DNA from: Strongylocentrotus droebachiensis
Taxonomy: Eukaryota; Echinodermata; Echinoidea; Camarodonta; Strongylocentrotidae
Assembly: GCA_035222895.1 (NCBI GenBank)
Contig: JAVYIG010006537.1
Coordinates: forward strand, 52,330-116,329
DNA length: 64,000 nt
Reading direction: 5' to 3'
Shown here one piece after another: positions 12,701 to 24,700 of the stretch. The position numbers were made by a program, and so were the translations under genes. The notes beneath the pieces were generated by a model. It did no database searches, was not told the DNA's origin, and saw only the letters and a list, made by a program, of their open reading frames with translations. The stretch's first letter is position 1; every line of letters starts with the position of its first letter.

Positions 12701-15700
12701 CCAGAACTTTAGAGGGCGCTATTTATGTTTTGCAAAGCCATTGGAGCGTGAAATTTGGCATGGCTATGTGCAATTATGAGATAAAGATACTGTGAGATTT
12801 AAATACAAAACAGAATTTATATGAGAAAGTTATGGCAGTTTAAGATTATTTAGGGGTCAATATTTCAAGAATTTGAGAGATTTTTGACGGAGTCGGTTTC
12901 AGATTTGAATTTTGAGTACAAAGATGGCATTTTGAAGGGCAGGTTATACGTCGCAGATTAAAGAACATCTCTTAGAATATCTAGAGGAATTTGTTAGAAG
13001 TTTGTAGGATCTAGGATAGTGGAGATAGGAAGGAAGATAGAAAGGCCTTAAAATGGATCAGAAACGGACAAAATGGCGTCTGGACGTTTACGCATGAGTG
13101 ATTTCAGAAAACGAAGAATGTAGTGACCTTGATGAGATGTTAGAGATTATGCCTATGAAGTTTGAAATGAATCGAGCAAGAGGAAAGGACCTAGATAGGA
13201 ATAACAAGCACTACGTGCAAAACGAATGGGATTCCGGACGACAAGAAGAAGAAGTAAGAATACTAGAAATGCAATCGTGTCACAACGATGTGCGTGCACT
13301 GACGCCATGTTTCTACGTGTCAAACGAAAGAGCTTCTCTCGGACTATCCAGAGCAATTTGTACAAGTCTGTAGCTTCTGTGATATTGGAGATAGGTAGGG
13401 CGAAAGAAAGGCCTCAACAGTGACCTTGATGGGATGGTAGTGACTATGCCTACGAAGTTTGAAAAAAAGGGAAAGGACGTAGAAAGGGCTCGCAAGCACT
13501 GCGTGCAAAAACCAAGGGAATTTGGTGCATGTTCGTCATAGCAATAAAGATCGTTCTGGGGGTCAAAAGCGTGAACCCGATATGCCCCATAGACAATGCG
13601 TGTAATGCATGAGCGGAAAACGTACAGGATCTGTATTATGACCGGAGTTAAATTGTTTTTTCTCTCTCACTTTATGTCTCTTTATGGGCCGTATTTGGTA
13701 TCATTAGAAAGAGAATTTCATGGTGGTTTTTGTAAACCACTCTCTTTTCTCCTATGATAATCCTATCGAAACACGTGATGTAAAATAGATTTATAGGACA
13801 AAATGGCATCTTAAATGGCCCCATTGACCAATTTTAAAAATCCGGCCATGAGGTGCCCTGCGTATTGGAACTCGGCATGTCACTGCAAATTTTCAAGGAA
13901 AAAAAAGGACGTTTAAGGGGCGAAAAGCAGTCTGAAAAAATGACGTCATAGCCAATACGTGTTAGATTCGGGCGGAAACTCGGCGGAATTCGTGTAGTGA
14001 CCTTTGTTCAAATGCGATTTATTCACAATTTTCTGTGTGAACATATACTATACTTGGTTTCATTCGAAAGGGCACTTCATTGCGGTCATTTTGACACCAT
14101 TGTTATCTTCGCACAATGTATTGCACGCATTAAACGCGCTATTACGTAATGCATAGTAAATTTATCATTTTTGGCCATAACTTTGCGCTGACATATTTGA
14201 ATTTTACCAAACTTGGCGGACAGTTGTCACGTATATGGATACATATGTCTGTCAAGTTTCATTGATGTAGGTATAAAGATCGCCATTTTAGAGCAAGTTG
14301 AAGTTATTTTGGTATTTTCTTGAAAATGGCGAATTTGGAGGGCGTTTTTCTAAAATTTGGTCAGTGTTAGGGTATATAATTTTGTATATGGCTGGAAAGG
14401 GCATATCTTCAAGTATCTAAATCCAAAAAAGGGTACGGGTTTGCCAAGCCATAATGGAGATACGGCCACAGAAAGAAAGCCAATTCCCAGAACTTTAGAG
14501 GGCGCTATTTATGTTTTGCAAAGTCATTGGAGCGTGAAATTTGGCATGGTTATGTGCAATTATGAGATGAAGATACTGTGTGATTTAAATACAAAACGGA
14601 ATTTATATGAGAAAGTTATGGCAGTTTTAGATTATTTAGGGTCATTTTTTCAAGAATTTGAGAGATTGTTGACGGAGACGGTTTCAGATTTGAATTTTGA
14701 GTATGAAGATGGCATTTTGAAGGGCAGGTTATATGTCGCAGATGAAAGGACATCTCTTAGACTATCGAGAGGATTTTGTTAGAAGTTTGTAGGATCTAGG
14801 ATAGTGGAGATAGGAAGGAAGATAGAAAGGCCTTAAAATGGACCAGAAACGGTCAAAATGGCGCCTGGACGGTTATGCATGAGTGATTTCAAAAATCGAA
14901 GAAAGTAGTGACCTTGATGAGATGTTAGAGACTATGCCTATGAAATTTGAAAGGAAAAGGACATGAGGAAAGCACCTAACTAGGAATAACAAACACTACG
15001 TGCAAAACGAATGCGATTTTTGGATGATAAGGATAAGGAAAAGGAGAATATTAACGGGGCAGAATGTGAACGAAAACAAGGCAATGACGAAGGTCGTCAT
15101 TGCAATTAATAACAAGAATGTGAACGAAAACAAGGCAATGACGAAGGTCGTCATTGCAATGTTTGAAGAAAATTTATTTTCAATTCTTGTCTATTCTCAG
15201 AAAGAACACACTAAAGTTTCTATGAAGAGGATGATTTAGTACGAGTGATTTTTTTCAAAATTAATTACATATTCTCTGTAGCGCTTTCAAACTGTTTGTA
15301 TCGATAAGTCCTACTCCTAATAACATCGAAATTAATAATACCCGGAAATATGCCTTTGCTATCAATGTATTAAAGGTATTCGTAACTCTGGATTTCATGT
15401 GCACAAGGTCCTAAGTCAGGAGGATTGTTAGTACAGTTTGGTAAATTCAAGCCTTTATTAAATTTGACACTTAAAAAAACTGTATGACCTATTTTTCATA
15501 TCGATCAAACTTGGAAAAGGTTGGATATTGATTATTGATCAAATCAATGTAAATGTTATACAAACTTGAATTTCAAATGAATCAGTACATGTGTAGATTG
15601 CTTTTATTTCATGTCTGTTCCAATATACCAAGTGAATGGCCTTTAAAAAGGGTGTTTAGAGAAAAAAAAAAATAGATAATACTGTGCACCATATAACTAT

Positions 15701-18700
15701 TACTACACTTTCTTTTTTCAATGACCCTTTTCATGACATTTACATTAGGACACACACACCTGTATGGATGAGGCCTTTGCTTTCAATGTAGAGAAGAACT
15801 CCTCAGTGAATGCCTCTCTAAAGAGTGTCAGGTCAATCAGGTTTGGCATAGAAGACAGTGCTTCTGCTAGGTGGTGTGATGAGGCTGGTGTGGAACATCT
15901 CACATCATAAAGCTTGAGAGTCTGGACCTGCAATGTTTGTGAATATATTTAAACAGCACATATATACATGCATATGTTTTATTTACTAATTTCTGACTGA
16001 ATACTTACATTTTACACAAATTCCATTAATTACATAGTTGTACCTTAATAACATTCCAACCAAAAATGATTGAAGAGATTTTATTTTCAATTCAATTCTT
16101 GTCTATTCTCAAAAAGAACGCACTAAAGTTTCTATGAAGAGGAATAGTACGAGTGATTTTTTTCAAAATTCTGTACGTATTCTTTGTAGGGCTTCCAACC
16201 TGCTTATATCGATAAGTCCTACTCCTAATAACATCAAGATTAATAATACTCGGAAATAAACCTTTGCTATCAATGTATTAAAGGTACTCATAACTCTGGA
16301 TTTCATGTGCACAAGGTCCTAAGTCAGGAGGGTTGTTAGTACAGTTTGGTAAATTCAAGCCTTTATTGAATTTGGCTCTTAAAAAACTGTATGACCTATT
16401 TTTCATATCGATTAAACTTGGAAAAGGTTGGATATTGATTATTGATCAAATCAATGTAAATGTTATACAAACTTGAATTTCAAATGAATCAGTACATGTG
16501 TAGATTGCTTTTATTTCATGTCTGTTCCAATATACCAAGTGAATGGCCTTTAAAAAGAGCGTTTAGAGAAAAAAAACATAGATGTATATACTGTGCACCA
16601 TAGAACTATTACTACACTTTCTTTTTTCAATGACCCTTTTCATGATATTTACATTAGGACACACACACCTGTATGGATGAGGCCTTTGCTTTCAATGTAA
16701 AGAAGAACTCCTCAGTGTATGCCTCTCTAGCGAGTGTCAGGTCAGTCAGGTTTGGCATGGAACATAGTGCTTCTGCTAGGTGATGTGATGAGGCTGGTGT
16801 GGTACCCTGGAGAGTTTCAAGCCTGAGAGTCTGGACCTGCATTGTTTGTCAATATAGTTAAGCAGCTAATCTATACATGCATTTGTTTTATTTACTAGAA
16901 TTAATTTCTCATTGCATTCTTATATCTATCACCTAGGGTATGTATTACACAGCTGTATTCATATTAACATTCTTAACCTTAAGATAACTAAATAGATCTT
17001 TTTTTTAATCAATTCTTGTACAACATTCGAGTTTCCATCAGTAGAATGATCAAGTTATATATTTTTTAATAAAATATCCTATATCTGTTTGTATTGATAA
17101 GTTCTACTCCTAACAACACTGAAATAAATAATACCCAGAAATCTGCATATTTTATTCAGGGCATCGTTTAAGAGCGTTAAATCTGAGATGCATGTTTCTA
17201 CGTTTCATCAGTGTCTGTGATATGGTGTAATATTGAAGCCCTAAAAAATTATAATTATCATTGCAGCATGCGCTAAATCTAGGATTATGTTTCAGAATCT
17301 GAGACAAAGTTACCCAATCCCTTTAACGTAGTGAAGGTATTCATAACTCTGGTTTCATGTACACAAAAAAGCTAAGTCAGGAGGATGTGGCTATTCAACA
17401 GTTTGGGTAAATTTAAGCCTTCATCTAAATTGGAAAGGGTTGGATATTGATTAGTGATCAAAATAACATTAATCTCATACACACAAGAATTTCAACTAAA
17501 TATGCTCTTCTATACCGTGTGAGTCAAAAAAAAGTTTACACCTACAAAATTGCTTACTATTTTTAAAATCATCTATGAACAGTAAATTATTATACATCTT
17601 ATGAAAGAGTGTTTTATCCCAAATCATTTGGTACCATTTTTGTGTGGTATGTGTTCACGCTTGGAGGAACAGGTGGCATTGTTTGGGAGAGTGCAAAAAT
17701 CGACTTGCGCCAAAGTGATGCCTACAGTATGTATTATGTTGGGATTAGCGGAGTGAGAGAATTAATTGAATGTATCACATGAAATGCATTGCATATGTTT
17801 TTTGCAAAGGGCAAATTTACACACACCCACAAACACCCATGTTCCTTGATATTTTATATTCGATATTTGATATGTGTGGCATGATTAATTTTGTTAGGGA
17901 TGCTATTTGGATCTGCAAAGACCGAATTAATACCCAAATCCCAATTGTTTTATTCAAACATCACATAAGCAACTTTGGCGCAAGTCGATTTTTGCACTCT
18001 CGCAAACAATGTCTCCTGTTCATCCAAGCGTGAACACATACCACACAAAAATGGTACCAAATGATTTGGGATTTAACACACTCTTTTATCAGACATATAA
18101 CAATTTAATGTTCATATATGATTTTTTAAATAATTAGCAATTTTCTAGGTGTAAACTTTTTTTTGGACTCACACTGTAGTTTGCTTTAATTCAATATTTC
18201 ATGACAATTTCGACATTTTTGGTAAATGGATTTTAAAAAACAAAAAGGTATTTGGAATTAAAAAAAGACATGTATACATGTACATCATATATCTATCACC
18301 TACGGTATGTTTAACACACCTGTATTTATATTCACATTCTTAACAACAACAACAAACAATTAAATAAATATATACATAAATACAATTTAAAAAAAATACA
18401 AATCATGAAAAGGAATATTTAAGTGGTCTTCTTCTTCTTTTAGATATTCCACATGTAATCTTTAAGGAGAATAAAACCCAACAAATTTTAAGTGATAGCC
18501 TTACTAAAACAAATTAGAGCCGGTCAAAAATATCTTGAAATTACTCCTATTTGATTACTTAGCAAGGAAAAAATCTCTCCATATTTTGCAGTTTCCTTGC
18601 TAGCCATTCTCGCATGAGAGTTGCCATTTTGATTAAAATAGTGATGTCATAGTAGTACGACTTGTGAGATACCCACTGACCTGTATACAATGTAGGACAC

Positions 18701-21700
18701 TCACATGCGAAACACATGAAAATGGTTTCCTAAGAAGAATAAACTTTTTTGTAATGCATTCAAATAAATGGATCAAATTTTCATTGTGAACAGTGGTCTA
18801 TGAGAGTGTAGGCCTATGGAGACTGTGGCAAACAATAGCACTTTACAAATTGTATGAAGGCCTACAAGTTGTGAAGTTTGGAGAGCATAATTGCCTATTT
18901 ATACCATGATGTGATGGTTGTTAGTTTCTTGTCTTTCGGGTCATTCCATGTCAAATCACCCAAAAAATCTGAAAATCTTAACCCGACCATTTTTTATTTT
19001 GATGAAACTTAGTGTACTTGTTGAGTGTGATCTCACAGCGCCAAATCCCAAATTTTAGGTCAATTGGGTGAGGGGTTCGGGAGATACGGCCAACCAAATT
19101 TTGAGATTTTTGCAAAAATGGGGGTGGCGGGCCTACCTTTGAACCCTTGTATTTCGGGACCTAATTGGTCAATCTTCACAAAATTTGTATTGTTGTCATT
19201 AGATACAATGTTACATTAATGAGATATATCTGGAATCAAATCAGCCTGAGTGATGCTGTCGAACAACTTAATAATATTAAATTTGCATTTTTCTGAGCAA
19301 ACTAAGAAAACCTAGGTCTATAGATAGACAAAATGATGGCGGTGGTGCTCGGTTTAATGGTGTAGGTCAATCTACACAGTTTTTAGTACAACAGGGGGGA
19401 GGGGGGGGGGGATCTGCACATAATATGCGTTTTTAAGAGGAAAGGGTCATTCCATGTCAAATCACCCAATGGTTTTAACCCGCCCATTTTTTATTTTGAT
19501 GAAACTTAGTGTACTTGTTGAGTGTGATCTCACAGCACCAAATCCCAAATTTTAGGTCAATCGGGTGAGGGGTTTGGGAGATACGGCCAACCAAATTTTG
19601 AGATTTTTTTCAAAAATGGGGAAGGCAGGCCTACCTTTGAACCCTTGTATTTCGGGACCTAATTGGTCAATCTTCACAAAATTTGTATTGTTGGAAAGGG
19701 TATTCAATAAGAATTCCAAATCTGCCTCCATTTTGAAAATTTGTACATGTTGGGGTACTTTGACCTCTTGACCTAAGATTTGACCTTGAAATTGACCTTG
19801 TGGATCACGTGACCTTGACCACATTTTTTATGAAATGTAATCTCTGACATGTTCACTTAAACATATAAAAGTTTCAGAGATATAATATTTTTTGTTTAGG
19901 AGCAATAAGGATTGAAAGTACCCATACTTACAGATATTCACAATAAACCCTATTATAATGTATACAACACATGCAATATGCACAGTACAACATACATCTT
20001 CCACATGCTTTTTTGTTCCAGTCATATCCATTCTAAATGTCAGCAGTACTTGAATAGAAATAAAATGACAAGTTCATATAGGCCTAAAGGGTTAACAGGA
20101 TGTATGGCTTTAGGCCTCTGAGTCGGTTCTAGGATAATTACCCCCCTGGAAAATTAACCCCGAGGAAATGTTCCCCTCCCCCCCCCCCCCTGAAGACAAT
20201 TACCCCTGAGGACTATCATACCTAGAGGACAATCTGTCCCCCCCCCCCCCCCGAGGACAATTACCCTCCCCCCCCCCCCTCCCTGGAAAATTACCCCTCA
20301 AGGATAGTTACCTCCCCAAAAAAAAATCTGCTTTGATTAAAACCAACTTATTATCAGGATGGACTTTGATCCCCTTTAACGAATAGGGGGGGGGGGGGTA
20401 ATTGTCCTAGGGATTGTCCTCGGGGGGGACAGATTGTCCTAGGAGGTAATTTTCTGGGGGGTAATTGTCTACTGGGTGTGATAGTCCTCGGGGGGTAATT
20501 ATCCTCGGGGGGGGGGGGGAACATTTCCTGGGGGTTAATTTTCCAGGGGGTTATTATCCTAGAACCGACTCAGAGGCCTAAGCCATACATCCTGTTAACC
20601 CTTTAGGCCTATATGAACTTGTCATTTTATTTCTATTCAAGTACTGCTGACATTTAGAATGGATATGACTAGAACAAAAAAGCATGTGGATGATGTAAAG
20701 TCTGTATGTTGTACTGTGCATATTGCATGTATAGTATACATTATACATGTAATAGGGTTTATTGTGAATATCTGTAAGTATGGATACTTTCAATCCTTAT
20801 TGCTCCTAAACAAAAAATATGATATCTCTGAAACTTTTATATGTTTAAGTGAACATGTCAGAGATTACAATCCATGAAAAATGTTGTCAAGGTCACGTGA
20901 TCCACAAGGTCAATTTCAAGGTCAAATCTTAGGTCAAGAGGTCAAAGTACCCCAACATGTACAAATTTTCAAAATGGAGGCAGATTTGGAATTCTTATTG
21001 AATACCCTTTCCAACAATACAAATTTTGTGAAGATTGACCAATTAGGTCCCGAAATACAAGGGTTCAAAGGTAGGCCTGCCTTCCCTATTTTTGAAAAAA
21101 ATCTCAAAATTTGGTTGGCCGTATCTCCCAAACCCCTCACCCGATTGACCTAAAATTTGGGATTTGGTGCTGTGAGATCACACTCAACAAGTACACTAAG
21201 TTTCATCAAAATAAAAAATGGGCGGGTTAAAACCATTGGGTGATTTGACATGGAATGACCCTTTCCTCTTAAAAACGCATATTATGTGCAGATCCCCCCC
21301 CCCTCCCCCCTGTTGTACTAAAAACTGTGTAGATTGACCTACACCATTAAACCGAGCACCACCGCCATCATTTTGTCTATCTATAGACCTAGGTTTTCTT
21401 AGTTTGCTCAGAAAAATGCAAATTTAATATTATTAAGTTGTTCGACAGCATCACTCAGGCTGATTTGATTCCAGATATATCTCATTAATGTAACATTGTA
21501 TCTAATGACCGAGGCTTCCTTGGTTTATTTGGGAAAATGCAACAATAATTATATTTAGTTGTTTGATATCATCACCCAGTCTGATTGTATCTAAATGGTA
21601 TCTCTAGATAATAGTTTTAGTGTCGATGCGATAAAGGGAATTCCTAAAGACTTACAATCATGAAGCTAGCTAGATTAACCAAGAATGTCGTTCAGAAATA

Positions 21701-24700
21701 ATTTGACAGCCAGGCAGTCAATCATGTTAGCATCTAAGAAAGGGACATCTCACTGATGTAAAGGTTTGCTCTCCAATCATATTATTCTTTCAAAACACTA
21801 TGATTGTCAATCAAATTGGAACCTACATGTATGAGTCTAAATCAATTTCTTACTGATATTTAGACTATATAGCCGTTACAATGTTTCATTAATGAGATAT
21901 ATGAAGGAAAGGGAGGGGGTGTGCAGGAAATAAATATACTTTCTTCTTTTACAAAAATCAAGGGCAAGACTAATAGAGAACTAGAAATGCAATCGTGTCA
22001 CAACGATGTGCGTGCAATGACGCCATGTTTCGATAAGTCAAACGAAAGAGCTTCTCTCGGACTATCCAGAGCAATTTGTACGAAGTCTGTAGCTTCTGTG
22101 ATATTGGAGATAGGTAGGGCGAAAGAAAGGCCTTAACAGTGACCTTGGTGGGATGGTAGTGACTATGCCTACGAAGTTTGAAAGAAATTGGGTTAGGGGA
22201 AACAACCTAGAAAGGGCTCGCAAGCACTGCGTGCAAAAACCAATGGGATTTGGTGCATGTTCGTCCTTGCAATAAAGATCGTTCTGGGGGTCCAAGCGTG
22301 AACCCGATATGCGCCGTAGACAATGCGTGTAATGCATGGGCGGAAAACGTACAGGATCTGTACTATGACCGGAGTTAATTTGTTTTTTTCTCTCTCTCTC
22401 TTTATGTCTCTTTATGGGCCGTATTTGGTATCATTAGAAAGAGAATTTCATGGTTGTTATTGTAAACTACTCTCTTTTCTTCTATGATAATCCTATCGAA
22501 ACACGTGATGTAAAATAGATTTATAGGACACAATGGCGTCTTAAATGGCCCCCTTGACCAATTTTAAAAATCTGGCCACGAGTTGCCCTGCGTATTGCAA
22601 CTCGGAATGTCACTGCAACATTTCAAGGAAAGAAAAGGACGTTTCGGGGGCGAAAAGCAGTCTGAAAAAATGACGTCATAGCCGATACGTGTTATAATTG
22701 GGCGGAAACTCGGCGAAATTCGTATAGTGACCCTTGTTCAAATGTGATTTACTCAAAATTTTCTGTGTGAACATATGCCATACTTGGTATCATTCGAAAG
22801 GGCAATTCATTGCGGTCAGTTTGACACCATTGTCATCTGCGCGCAATGTACTGCACGCATTAAAGGCGCTATTACGTAATGCATAGCAAATTCATCATTT
22901 TTGGCGATAACTTTGCGCTGACGTTATTAAAATTTACTAAACTTGGCAGACAGTTGTCACGTATATGGATACATGTGTCTGCCAAGTTTTATTGACGTAC
23001 GTATAAAGATCGCCATTTTAGAGCAAGTTGAAGTTATTTCTCAATTTTCTTGAAAACTCCATATGTGGAGGGCATTTTTCGCAAAGTCGGTCAGTGTTAG
23101 GGTATATAATTTTGTATATGGCTTGAAAGGGCATATCTTCAAGTATCTAAATCCAAAAAAGGGTACGGGTCTGCCAAGCCATTATGGAGATACGGCCACA
23201 GAAAGAAAACCAATTCCCAGAACTTTAGAGGGCGCTATTTATGTTTTGCAAAGCCATTGGAGCGTGAAATTTGGCATGGCTATGTGCAATTATGAGATAA
23301 AGACACTGTGAGATTTAGATGCAAAACAGAATTTATATGAGAAAGTTATGGCAGTTTTAGATTATTTAGGGGTCCATTTTTCAAGAATTTGAGAGATTTT
23401 TGACAGAGACGGTTTCAGATTTGAATTTTGAGTATGAAGATGGCATTTTGAAGGGCAGGTTATCCGTCGCAGATGAAAGAACATCCCTAGACTATCTAGA
23501 GGAATTTGCTAGAAGTTTGTAGGATCTAGGATAGTGGAGATAGGAAGGGAGATAGAAAGGCCTTAAAATGGACCAGAAACGGACAAAATGGCGCCTGGAC
23601 GGTTATGCATGAGTGATTTCGAAAATCGAAAAACGTAGTGACCTGGATGAGATGTTATAGATGATGCCTACGAAGTTTGTAAGGAATCGAGCAAGGGTAA
23701 AGGACCTAGATAGGATCCACAAACACTACGTGCAAAACGAATGGGATTATTGGACGCTAGGAAGAAGTAAGAATATTAATAATGTGAACGAAAACAAGGC
23801 AATGACGAAGGTCGTCATTGCAATTAGAGAGTGAACTCATCATCATCATCATCATCGATATACGGGAGTGAGGTAGTCCTGTAGGTCTCCCGGTCGTCTT
23901 CCAATATATATGTTCAATTGTCAGTTTGCGATTTAAGACGTAGTGCAGAATGCGTGGATGTCAGGTGATATGAAATTGTTTAACAAGCCAGTGTTTATCT
24001 AGACCAGTTTTAAAGATACCCATATTACGTGCAGTGACTAGGGATTCTGGCAGTTTATTCCATAGCTTGATGACATGTTTACTGAAGAAACAGCCTGCGA
24101 TGAGTATTAAACAGTTTCAATGGATGTCCATGAGTGAATTGGTACTCTGGTCTCTTGAAGAAATGTTCTGGACTGAGTCTGTCGATACCATGAAGTATCT
24201 TGTAAACCTGGATCATATCGGCCCTCTCACGGCGGTAACGAAGTGAGAATAGATTGAGTTTCTTAAGTCTTTCAGGATAGGAAAATGAACTCATACCAGG
24301 AATCATTCTTGTTGCTCTCCGTTGCACAGCTTCAATCTTGCGGTCATCTGCCATGAAACGGGGATTCCATGATACAGTACAATATTCAAGATGTGGGCGT
24401 ACCAAGGTTTTGTACAGAGGTATGAAGATGTCCTGATGGGTATTGACAAACGCTCTTTTGATGATCCCCAACATCTGGTTTGCCTTTTGTATCAAAGCTG
24501 CGATATGTTTCCGGAAAGTCAAATCCTTGTCAACTAAAAACCCCAGATCTCTTTCTCTATCAACATTCTCCAGAGGTCTACCTTCCATGACGTAAGTCTG
24601 TTGAGGGTTGTTGTAACCTAGATGAAGGGTTTTGCACTTTTGAGAGTTCAGAGGAAGTTGCCACTTAGACGACCATGCAGATATGCCATCTAAATCAGGT

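Larger units (their letters stand above)
8445..16890. repeat. Tandem LRR exon+intron units (~905 bp; ~1.81-kb dimers)
   Basis: Exon start points on the minus strand are 8612, 9520, 10425, 11330, then 15927 and 16836, giving spacings of 908, 905, 905 and 909 bp apart from one gap of 4597 bp. The introns between them are near-identical and share, for example, a GTGCACAAGGTCCTAAGTCAG stretch and a conserved CAGTACATGTGTAGATTGC stretch. Types alternate A-B-A-B, so the duplicating unit was probably the ~1810-bp pair. The long gap is one unit plus ~3.69 kb of inserted mobile DNA (11469-15159). Confidence 0.88.

Noticed and set aside
12571..14782. Conserved-looking frames in the Helitron-like copies (VYNFVYGWKGHIFKYL...)
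   Set aside because: Shared only because the copies are recent duplicates. Lengths differ between copies, stops fall at different places, and no Rep, helicase or other domain is recognisable.
3547..16842. Apparent methionine starts (MQVQTL...) of the LRR frames
   Set aside because: The ATG/TTG-CAG is the end of the intron (acceptor AG). The residues before GTC CAG are not coding, and the VCVS-type tails are donor-side intron.
19552..21153. Two mirror-image 90-codon reading frames (19552-19824 minus, 20881-21153 plus)
   Set aside because: They are the same sequence in the two arms of the long inverted repeat. No domain, no splice context, and the opposite strand is equally open.
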